64,000 bases of DNA. It comes from Hyaloperonospora brassicae. Taxonomy: Eukaryota; Oomycota; Peronosporomycetes; Peronosporales; Peronosporaceae. Shown here in pieces: positions 45,781 to 54,440 of the stretch; the stretch's first letter is position 1, and each line of letters starts with the position of its first letter. The position numbers were made by a program, and so were the translations under genes. Under the pieces are notes generated by a model, which saw only the letters and a list, made by a program, of their open reading frames with translations, searched no databases and had not been told where the DNA came from. Location: NCBI GenBank assembly GCA_947650285.1, contig CANTFL010000610.1, positions 62,001 through 126,000 on the forward strand, given 5' to 3'.

Positions 45781-47480
45781 GTCGATCCCCTACGCCCACA
45801 CCCGCGACTGCGAGTGCAGCGCGCCCGCGTCAGATCATCGACCCCGTCGGCTCTCCTAGGGGAGGATTCCCTCCGACGTGACTGCCCGAAGGGAAAAGAC
45901 TGGCTTAAGCTGAACCATGAAAATTTGGGAATGATTATCAGTCTGAGTGTACGTTGCTGTAAAACGCTGATTCACTCAAGGGCTAAGAGCTCATAGAATA
46001 TCGATGTGCATAAGGTTATTGCACCCACGAAATGTCGTGAATAACAAGCGACTAAGCACGCAAGAATAAGCAATAGCAAAGTTCCAGAAGTCGTGAAAAA
46101 CACAATCCAATGATGTCGTGCACAACTCAGATCAGGCATGGGATACTGGTGTCGACGGATCACTTGTTGTGCACGTACTGATTCAAATATTTGGTCATGC
46201 ATAAACTAGCAATGTGTTGTCGACGTGTCCCTGAATCACTTTCTGCAGTACTTGACCTAAGATTCCCGGACGCTGCGCGCTGCCCCACCGCGTATAACCG
46301 AGCGAAACGTAGTAGGGAGCATGCTACGAGTCCCACATTTTTAGACCACAAAATTTGAAGACTTGGCACGCTTTCAGGCCGCCATCAGACGTCGTGCATG
46401 TAAGAGTACGCCGTCAGACATCGAAGATTGAGGTGTTTCGTGACAATCACTTATATGAGTTGGTGACGATGATGTGAGATGCATTGCAATGCTTCCGTAG
46501 CTCTTCTCTTACCCGCGAGGTAGGGCTTCTAGATACAACGGTCTGTCCGCGCCATCATCAATTTACGTCGAGCGATTTCAGACGGGACATGGGCATGCAT
46601 AGACCGAGTAGGATTGCGTCCTTGGAGAGCCGTACGAAGGCTGTCAACTCGAGAGAGCACTTCAGGGATCCGCGCGACACGTACGGGCTGTCAAATGACT
46701 TAGGATAGCGGGTGACGAGTGCAGTGGAAAGAGGCGGAACAAGATTTCAGCAGCCGCTGCAAAGGCTGGACAGGCCACGCTGGCTCTTGAGCTGCGACAA
46801 ATTTTTTGGATAGCCAAAGCCGCTGCTTCAGCTGCCGCAACCTATGCCGTTCCCCGATGTGACCGCGGCAGCAACTCGAACTCCGCGTGTAAAGCTGCTC
46901 GGCACTGGTGTGTGGATCAAGGGCTCGGGCATTGCCGCTGCACGCGCACTCTTCGACAGCAGCTTTAATGCAACGAGTCAGTCATGTTCGAGGCTCTTCC
47001 GCGATGATCTTCAACATGAGCCCATCGCACGATCACTGCACGCAGAGAAGTAATCCCCACGTAGCTGTTGCCAAAGGGGTGGAGAGTGTACGACACTGCG
47101 ACGTCGATAGTCCAATTCCACCTTTTCCTATGTCGCATTATCAAGGCCGACCCGTGCAGATGCTGCGGCAGCACCTTATGCATGGACGATGACAACACAA
47201 TATGGTACCCTGTCGCCTGCTGAAGTCTTCTTGTCTCAGCTTGTAGCAATTCCACGAGCGGGCAAAGGCGTCGCAAATGCTTTGCACCGCATCGTGTCGC
47301 ACGCATCGCCAACCGACCACACATGCACATAGAGTGGTGTCTGCCTCGTCCCCCGTCCTCTCCGTCCAGCGTCGAAGGCAGGTGTCCCATCTCGCTCGTC
47401 ATCTTCAAGCTCACATGCTGTGCAAACGACGCATGCGAACATATTAGCGACGGCTACAACAGAGTCGCTCGTCGTCGAGA
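45781..47480. other. Intergenic DNA upstream of broken epimerase
   Basis: I see no gene I can support. Open frames such as 46844-47053 on + or 47414-46965 on minus lack recognisable motifs and start context. Confidence 0.35.
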
Positions 47481-47524
47481 CCCTCCTTCTCCTCTTCCTT
47501 CCAACTCCCCACTAACTCCATTCG

Positions 47525-47569
47525 TCATTCCCGAACTCCTCGCCTTCCCCACAAGCACAACTTCGACAT
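47525..47569 (+). promoter_or_regulatory. Initiator-like TCATTCC and conserved leader motif
   Basis: TCATTCC at 47525-47531 resembles the oomycete initiator core. It lies in a pyrimidine-rich leader about 85 bases before the start codon at 47615. A 27-nt block at 47543-47569 (CCTTCCCCACAAGC start) is 24/27 identical to 63727-63753 upstream of the other paralogue, at a similar distance from ATG (45 and 52 nt). Confidence 0.45.
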
Positions 47570-47614
47570 CACCACTTGCTGACTGACTCGCGCTCCTCCT
47601 CGTCGTCGTCCATC

Positions 47615-48623
47615 ATGGTCTGTTCGTTCCTGCTCAAGACTGCGGCCTTAGTGTCCTCTGTGCTGCTGACATCGTCGACTGGAGCTGCCAACGCGGACCC
47701 AGCGGTCGTCGACCTCGTGCACACGTCTGGTTCGAACGCAAAGATCGCCGTCTTTGGTGCACAGGTGACGTCGTTTTGCACGGCCGAGGACCCGACCGTC
47801 AACGCGCTGTTCATGTCAAAAGATGAGCCCACTGACGGCGTGAACCCCAGTCGTGGCGGGATCACCGTCGTGTTCCCAAACTATGAGGCCCTAACGGGCC
47901 ACAACTCCGTCCCGGAGTTCGGGTTCGCCCGTGCTACTAAGTGGACCCTCGACAGTGTGTTGCAGCAGGGCGTGTTCAACAGCGACTACAGCTCTGCTTC
48001 GTTGTCCCTCGCGTCTTCGGACGCCACGCGACAGCTGTGGCCGTTTGATTTCGAGCTGAGGTACGAAGTGCGGCTGTACTCGGATCGACTCGAGACCAAG
48101 TTGATCGTGATCAACACTGGCGCCACTGTGATCGAGTTTCAAGCGCTGCTGAACAACCACATTTACGTACCGGACGTCCGGGACACTGGTCTGGTGATCG
48201 CGGGCCTGCAGGGGGTCGAGTACATTGACCGGGTGACACAGACGAACAAGACCGACAAGCATGCGATCTTTGGCATCACGTCGCGGGTGGACCGTATCTA
48301 CAAGGGCGTCAAAGGCAGCGTGACCGCACACGTCAGGGGCGGCAGTAGTGGTCAACCGAAACGTTGTGGTCAATAGTACGGCCTGGTTTGGAGACGGCGG
48401 CCTCACGCCGTCTTTCACGCAAGCGGACTACACTGTGTCGAACCCCTGGACGGAAGGGCCGGTGGCAGGCGTGGGTGGCGCTGGCAGTGACGAGTATCTT
48501 CGCATGGTCGCCATTGGAGTGGGCGGAGTGAGCGAGAGGATGTTGGTCGCTCCTATCATGTCGTACGCTGTGGACCAAGTCGTCATGGCTGTGAAGATGA
48601 CTCCGGACTACGAGTTACATTAG
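47615..48623 (+). pseudogene. Secreted glucose-6-phosphate 1-epimerase-like, broken
   Basis: Proteins of this family interconvert the alpha and beta anomers of glucose 6-phosphate. The ATG at 47615 begins a probable signal peptide (MVCSFLLKTAALVSSVLL). The fold landmarks are present: FGAQVTSF, then RGGITVVFPNY at residues 80-90. A frameshift near 48345 splits the ORF (47615-48376 and 48348-48623). Two positions expected to be catalytic are changed: HG-AR of the intact paralogue reads FGFAR here (His to Phe at 102), and the AIEPG end reads AIGVG (Glu to Gly). NPW is kept but the Trp before it is Ser. It is probably dead, or has lost enzyme activity. Confidence 0.75.
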
Positions 48624-49592
48624 TAGCATACCATGTAGCGCCAACCAGTTGTGATGCGGCTGCTGGAGCTGTAGGACATGAGCGCACAGGGTATTCAGCA
48701 AGAGAGTACTTTCACATTTGCACCCCCTTATCTTGTTTGTGTTTTAGCTTCTCGAATTTCAGGCAGTAGTTCGATCTCTTCTGCTTTGTTTACGAGCACA
48801 TTAGCCTGTTCAGGTGACGCTACAACCTCTAGCAACCGTTTCAGCTTGGATGGCACGCAGAGAGATCGCAATTCTCGGTAGAAAAATGCTGCTATTACTA
48901 CTTCTTCACTGCTAACGAGGAGCGAAGCAGTAACTACAGCATTGTCGTTGCCCGTTTGGACGTAATGGGCACCATCAATTAAGAGATGAAGCTTCGTTCG
49001 AGGCGGTAGAGCATGTTAGGCACTTTCCACACAACGTTTTTTCCGTGACGTCTATAGTTGAGTGGATGACGACGCATAGATAAATTAGAGCTCGTCGGAC
49101 GCACGCTCACGGAAAGTCAAAATTATGCGCCATCTTTGTCTTGCGACGCCGAAATGCTGCGTAGCGTTGCGAGCGACCATCACGCAGTGGAGATGAACCA
49201 CTTCTTTCACTTTGTGAAGAAGGTGTGCGCAAGAGACCGACAGCAGCTCAGTGAAATCGTGCGGCATAAGAGTGTTGTGCGTGAGAACGGCATGGTGAGA
49301 CACGCACCCTTTATTGACCGTCGAAAGCGCAAGACCATACTTTGTGAGAGTATTCATGTCGTTTTTATACACGTGTTCTATACCTATGCGCAAAATCTCT
49401 AGTGGGTCCAGAGCCAGGTTGTACGCTCCGAAGGGTGACCCAGGGGCAGACTGTGGCTGTCAACAGTTAGAACTGTAGATCTTTTTTCTGTAGGCCCAGC
49501 CTTTACATATACTTTTTCTGACGACCTGGTACTGTCCTCTTCGGAGAGAGATTTCATGATAGTCTATTAACACTAAATTATGCACAAGATGT
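48624..49592. other. Unassigned DNA after broken epimerase
   Basis: No gene recognised. Overlapping frames on both strands near 49085-49402 are without motifs. Confidence 0.35.
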
Positions 49593-49928
49593 CTAAAAAC
49601 TTTTAAGCCAGGACAAAAGCTCCGAATCCGGAAGCTCGTCGTAGCTGCTACCTGCGAAGACCAGATCATCCTGCGGTTCGAGAGTGAAGAGGTCAAGACA
49701 GGCATGTAAGAGAGCCCCGGCGACGACTGTGTCGGGAACCACGATGTTTGGAACAGGGCACGCTCTTGCCAGATAACTGGCAAGACCTTGTGTTGACTGA
49801 ACATAAGGTTGCGTGCTCCTGACGTCACGTACACGTGGCGGGGAATCGTAACCGAAGCAAACAGACCCGAAAGCTCCTTTTTCGAAAACACTGCATAATT
49901 CTCTTGCGCTATAATTGGCTAAATGCAA
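49593..49928 (-). CDS. Hypothetical 111-codon ORF
   Basis: The minus frame starts with ATG at 49928 and reads MHLANYSARELCSVFEKG; it is followed by PPRVRDVRSTQPYVQSTQGLASYL, VVPDTVVAGALLHACLDLF and a Leu/Asp-rich end (DELPDSELLSWLKSF). The composition is protein-like, but I recognise no domain, and another minus frame (49891-49460) overlaps it. Its first dozen codons coincide with the 35-nt repeat shared with 33918-33952, where the following sequence is different. The element 2-type LTR ends about 28 bp upstream of its ATG. Confidence 0.25.
   Translation of the reverse strand: MHLANYSARELCSVFEKGAFGSVCFGYDSPPRVRDVRSTQPYVQSTQGLASYLARACPVPNIVVPDTVVAGALLHACLDLFTLEPQDDLVFAGSSYDELPDSELLSWLKSF
49888..49922 (+). 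repeat. 35-nt repeat beside LTR, right copy
   Basis: Second copy of the sequence at 33918-33952, one mismatch (TATAATTGG against TATGATTGG). Sequence after it is AT-rich and only loosely similar in the two places; sequence before CACTGC is unrelated, which suggests that CACTGC is a true element end. Confidence 0.6.
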
Positions 49929-49955
49929 ATTTGCAAAAAGGCGAAATCATATTAT

Positions 49956-51821
49956 TGAGGTGAAGTCGATCTCACAAAATCGCTTGTGTGAGTGTCGATC
50001 TTCCACTTGCCCAGACTTGTCCGACTCACGGAGGGGGTACTCCGATCGATTCCTTGTTGTATAGCCTTATGCTCACCGTGTGTACCCGTCGGTTGGGCTG
50101 GCTTGAGGTCTTCGTAACGGCCTTGGGAGATGTCGATCTCGCTGAGAGGTTGGGTTAAGAGTTCGCTTCCGGCGTGGAAATCTTCACACCACGACCAGGG
50201 GTTCTGCGATCTTGATCTTGAGGCGCGGCGATCTCTATCTGGAGAACGTCGCGATCTCGATCTTGAATCACACCGATCTCGATTTATTCTCGGGGTCGGG
50301 GTCTTTGCTGTGCGGAAATCTTCACTCAGCAAATAATAGTCCTGCGTCGATCTTGCCTTGGGATCGGTCCGATCTGGTCTTGGATCGGCCGATCTTGCTG
50401 GAAGTGCGCAATTTGGGCAGATCGGTGTCTTGTTTCGCCAAAATGAAACGTGCCGATCTGCCCTGTAGATCGCTTCGGTCTTGCTCGGTCTTGTCTTTAA
50501 CCCCTTGTCCAGATCTTCTCACCACTTGAGCCGCCTTGCGATCTTGTAACCAAAATCCTTTTCCTTTGTTGTTTTTTGCTGCTACCCTAGCAGTTGAGTT
50601 GAGTGTGAGTACTTGATCGATCCGGGCCAGATATCCCAAGATCGCTCTTCTCGATCTTGGCCAACAATCCAAGATCGGTCTTCTGTGTCCCTGTAACACG
50701 CGTGCCTTGACCCGCCGGGGAAGCCAAATCAATCTTGCCCGGAGAAGAGGGGAGGAGAACGTGCGTCGTGAGCAGAAGAAGTAGAGTTCAAGTCTGTTTA
50801 TTAACCAACCAAATTAATATCCAACCCATCTTTAAGCCTATTCCCAACTATAGGTCACTCCCCAAGTCGATATCACCTTTAAGCTTGACCGCCCCCTTGA
50901 ACACGTGTCGAAATTTCGTGACCTGTACTCCAAAGATAGCGCCAATACTCCCAATATCGTACCTAGGCACCCAAAACGGACCAAATTCCAAATACCATAC
51001 CAAATACCCAATTTTGGTACCAAAAAGTCCAAAATAGTATCCAAATGCCGAATGTGTCTAAATCCATATTGCGACGTCAATTCACCCGGCTTCCACTGGC
51101 TCTTTCGATCTGAACTTTTGGGACATCACTCATGGACCTTCATCAAGCACGCTTATCACGATTCAACAGCTCCATCACCGATATATCCATAGTCAGCAGG
51201 GAACATGACCGATCTGAGGTCCAATTCGAGATTGTTGAGGACCGACACAGTACAATCCAGCCATGTATGTTCTTCCGTCCATTGAGCGTACTCCGATACC
51301 ATCCTCACGGGTTTATCTGCTCAATGGGACCATCCGTAGTTCTTACAACGGTCCCACGGGCTCCCACAAACATCCACACTTCCAGATCGGGCCATAATTA
51401 ATCCAAATCAGTACTCCTTTCGGGAGACCGGTAACAGAGTGTCACCGATCTGATGGATTTCGGCACCTTTGTCAAAGAGTCACCTCACATCGCCTGGTCC
51501 CCGATGCACATTTCCCAGAATAATTCTGCTTCAGATCGGTTGTTTGATGCAATCCAGTCCCTTGTCTCGGATCGCATCGTTGAAATCATTCCTTGTCCCA
51601 GATTGTAGCGTGGAAATCATCCCTTTCCTCGCCCCGTCTCAGATCGTTCCATACCCATCAATCTGACGACAGTTGGATCAGATCGTCTTTCTCCGTTGGG
51701 ATCGCCTCCCATCTCTTATTAGATCGCCAGGTCCCATGGTCTCATTTTCCACCAGTAAGTGAAACCTTAACTGGGTGGTCACCGATCCACGTCCCATCAT
51801 TTGATTAGTGACTTTACCACA
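49956..51821 (-). repeat. Inverted LTR of the element 2 family
   Basis: The reverse complement aligns along the whole of 33983-35800, with a roughly 45-bp extra segment (near 50340-50390). On the + strand it begins TGAGGTGAAG and ends ACTTTACCACA. The purine tract at 51822-51832 shows that its element lay to the right on the minus strand, so this is a 3' LTR. Long open frames in it (50732-50322 on minus, also in the other copy at 35070-35438) probably reflect LTR composition. Confidence 0.85.
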
Positions 51822-51832
51822 ACCTCCCCCTG
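51822..51832 (-). other. Polypurine tract next to inverted LTR
   Basis: On the minus strand CAGGGGGAGGT directly precedes the LTR start TGTGGTAAAG. This identifies 49956-51821 as a 3' LTR. Confidence 0.6.
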
Positions 51833-51910
51833 TACTGAAGCCCGTTTAGGCAGCAATCGGCTTCAGTCCAGTCATTAATAAATTTCGTTTTAAGAACTCA
51901 AGTCCATCCC

Positions 51911-52759
51911 ATGACCTCCCCGACGCGTCTCACCACTTCGCCGACCCTCTCGGACAACTCCACTGTGGGTATGTCTCCGGATCGAGATCGGCCGTCCAGA
52001 TCACCAGATCACGGGGAGCATGCTTCCACAATTTCGGATCGGCCTAGGTCCCCACGACATTCCGGCCCGGCCGGATCGCCTCCGTTGCCCAGATCGCCCG
52101 ATCAAGGGGAACGCATTCCCGCCGTTCTAGATCGACCTGGGTTCCCCAGTCATCTCGATCCGGTCAAATCGTTACCGATTCTCGTGGGATCGCCATACTG
52201 CCCGCTGGAGTCGATCGCCCTTCTCACCTCGTCAGCTCCTCTTGACACATTTGGGTCCGATACACTGGCCACTAGTGGGCTTCGTCGTGGGTCCACTCCA
52301 ATTGTGGATACCAATGAGCACGTCCGAAGAGTTTCCGCCGACGAAGTTTATCTTACGTTGGCGACGATCTCATATTTATGGGATCGAGAGGCCACTTTGC
52401 GCAGCCAATAGGATACTATCCACGCGCTTCAGCAGTCACACCGAGAATCTGTCGCGCGCGGAGATCGCCTGCAAGAAGAGATCGATTATCTACACCGATC
52501 AGCCGCCCCATTTGTATCTTTCGTTCAGCGTCGTAACGACTTGATGCAATGCCGGTATGTCGACGCCGCTCATTCTTTGAGAGACTGCCGGCTGGCTCTG
52601 CGGACCCGTCGCGATCAGTCGGCGACTTTTCTTTGGTTAAACGATTTGTTACGCGCCAGCGATCAATACCTGACCGGCTTAGAATAGCAGATTAGGACCG
52701 TGAACGCACAGGTCCGCTCCCTTCGAGGCGGATCGCAACAACCTCCAACATCAGCGTAA
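51911..52759 (+). pseudogene. Antisense ORF A (coiled coil) with two amber stops
   Basis: The frame opens with ATG at 51911 next to the 3' LTR, antisense to the lost pol of this fragment. It has 282 sense codons in one frame, interrupted only by TAG at 52409 and 52685. The first 110 residues are Ser/Pro/Asp-rich (SPDRDRPSRSPDHGEHAS). From about residue 130 it is helical and charged (YLTLATISYLWDREATLRSQ, then HALQQSHRESVARGDRLQEE and DCRLALRTRRDQSATFLWLNDLL), as in a coiled coil. Element 1 has a decayed counterpart at 7107-8620. No known domain is recognised. Confidence 0.55.
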
Positions 52760-52829
52760 CCAGTTGGCCTCCGACAAGTCCCTCCTCAGCGCGGAAGTTT
52801 TCCAGTTGCAACCAGAGTCGGGTCGATCT

Positions 52830-53220
52830 TGTAACGGGGCAGCCCGTTACATGGAATTGTCACTGTAAGGAAAGTGGCAATAAAGAATATGAAGTTGGAT
52901 ATTCTTTGAACAATATCACCGAAGTGGTGATATTGAAGGGTCGACCAAAGAGTCTGTTCATTGGTTGATATCTTGATGATATCAACCCACCAATCGCCGC
53001 AAGACGCGCGCAATGAGTGGTGACGAGACGTCACCATACACTCAGTTATATTAGCATAATTAAGTTAAGTCAAACAGAGAGACAGTAGTTAAAAGACTTA
53101 ATTATATTAATATAACAGTTTTGCTTTTTCCTTACCTACGCTTCCTCGCTTGCCTTGTGTACGTCTGTCGGGGCACCGATACCCTTGCGTTAAGTTCACG
53201 CAAGGGTGTGCCCCGTTACA
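52830..53220 (+). repeat. Family Y 5' LTR
   Basis: It begins with a perfect hairpin TGTAACGGG-gcag-CCCGTTACA (52830-52851) and ends CCCCGTTACA. Perfect inner hairpins include CAATATCACC/GGTGATATTG (52911/52926), GGTTGATATC/GATATCAACC (52963/52978) and ACCCTTGCGT/ACGCAAGGGT (53181/53198). Partner at 60427-60819. Confidence 0.9.
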
Positions 53221-53222
53221 CC

Positions 53223-53240
53223 TGGTAGCACTTTGTAGTC
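53223..53240 (+). other. Primer-binding site of family Y
   Basis: TGGTAGCACTTTGTAGTC begins two bases after the LTR and starts with TGG, as needed to pair with a tRNA 3' CCA. I cannot name the tRNA. Confidence 0.5.
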
Positions 53241-53264
53241 CTTCCAAGGACCACAACATCCAAC

Positions 53265-54419
53265 ATGAACATGTTGGATGATGAAGAGACCTTTCACGCC
53301 ACGCGTGAAGGGTTTACCCATTTGAGTGACATCGAATGGGGTGCGGTAGAACGAATGAGTTCTACCGTAGGCGAGCTCGCCATTAGCGCCATGTTGGAGT
53401 CTCTAGACAGAGACCAACAACATGCCGCTATAGCCAAGTTCATCCAAAGTGAACTTGTCGCCGAAAGGGAGAAAGTAGCCTTGCTTCACCAGCAAGGCTC
53501 TCAACAGGCCGAGCAGTTGAGAGAACTCGGTGCTCAACAGACAGAGCTGTTGAGACAGCAGCAATTCCATGCTGCTGTGGGCGGGACGGCACATGCGCGT
53601 CGTCCCGAGGTCATGAAGGTTGACATCTCCAAGTACAGTGGAGTCCCGGAGGACTCCCTGTTACTATGGTTTGTCGAACTCGACAGAGCCTTAAGGGCTC
53701 GTCGCGTCGAAGATGAGCAAATGAAACTCACATTTGCTCAGACCCACTTGGCAGGGTGTGCCAAAACTTGGGCCCTGGGACTCGAGAGTAGCGACCCAAA
53801 TGTGTTTAGGTCGCTAGATGACTTCAAGTCCCGGCTCAGACAAACGTTTGAGCCGCCACGAGCTGAGTTCAGTGCTCGTTCAGAGCTCCTGAAACTCAAG
53901 CAGGGTAAGCGTGATGTGCACGCTTACGCACAACATATACGACTCCTTGCGAGTAGTATAACTGCTAACCCAGTCCATGAACACACGTTGATTACGGTGT
54001 TCATGCAAGGGCTCGCAGAAGGGCCCGTCAGGAGCCACCTGTTCCGCCTTGAGCTGAATACGCTTGAAGAAGCGATATCAGCCGCGGAACAGGAAGACTT
54101 TAGCATGAGACAGGCTCATGCTAGCTCAAACTCTTACCGTCCACCGAGACGACAAGAGATCGGAGGTCCAGAACCAATGGACCTCTGCTATGTTGAGAAC
54201 GAGAGACCTCGCTCTTCAATCAACAAGCGATTGCAGAGGTGCAATCGCTGTCAGAAGTTAGGGCACTACGCATACGAGTGTAGTGCTCCACGCCCAGTAC
54301 CAAACAGTACTGAGCGAAATGGACGACCATTCGCCAGAAAGGGCAATGGGCGTGGGTCCAGCGCTGTTGCGAAGCCGCAACAGCGAGACGGACCATCAAA
54401 AAATGGTCGGGGTCAGTAG
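53265..54419 (+). CDS. Family Y Gag
   Basis: This 384-codon frame is intact from ATG (53265) to TAG (54417). Residues 55-105 are Gln/Leu-rich and coiled-coil-like (QQGSQQAEQLRELGAQQTELL). Residues 125-260 form the capsid segment (EDSLLLWFVELDRALRA; FKSRLRQTFEPPRAE; LLKLKQGKRDVHAYAQHIR), typical of retrotransposon Gag. A single zinc knuckle CNRCQKLGHYAYEC is at about 325-338, followed by a basic Arg/Asn/Gly-rich tail. It lacks lesions, unlike pol. The start codon lies inside an 11-bp stem (53257-53267 with 53270-53280). Pol follows in the -1 frame. Confidence 0.85.
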   Translation: MNMLDDEETFHATREGFTHLSDIEWGAVERMSSTVGELAISAMLESLDRDQQHAAIAKFIQSELVAEREKVALLHQQGSQQAEQLRELGAQQTELLRQQQFHAAVGGTAHARRPEVMKVDISKYSGVPEDSLLLWFVELDRALRARRVEDEQMKLTFAQTHLAGCAKTWALGLESSDPNVFRSLDDFKSRLRQTFEPPRAEFSARSELLKLKQGKRDVHAYAQHIRLLASSITANPVHEHTLITVFMQGLAEGPVRSHLFRLELNTLEEAISAAEQEDFSMRQAHASSNSYRPPRRQEIGGPEPMDLCYVENERPRSSINKRLQRCNRCQKLGHYAYECSAPRPVPNSTERNGRPFARKGNGRGSSAVAKPQQRDGPSKNGRGQ

Positions 54420-54440
54420 GGGCGGAGCGCCCTACTGATC
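54398..54440 (+). promoter_or_regulatory. Probable -1 ribosomal frameshift site (gag-pol)
   Basis: AAAAAAT at 54398-54404 is in register with gag as A-AAA-AAT, a standard X-XXY-YYZ slip site. Six bases later a stem begins: GGTCAGTAGGG (54411-54421) pairs with CCCTACTGATC (54430-54440), with one G-T pair, enclosing a small GC-rich loop. The gag stop TAG (54417) lies in the stem. The -1 frame is open from the slip site into pol. Confidence 0.65.

Noticed and set aside
47891..48418. 175-codon minus frame opposite to the broken epimerase
   Set aside because: Shadow frame of the sense gene.
50322..50732. 136-codon frame shared by both element 2-type LTRs
   Set aside because: Present in both LTRs, but rich in simple GATC-driven words; copies differ by an in-frame length change only, and no motif is seen. 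LTR composition is the simpler explanation.
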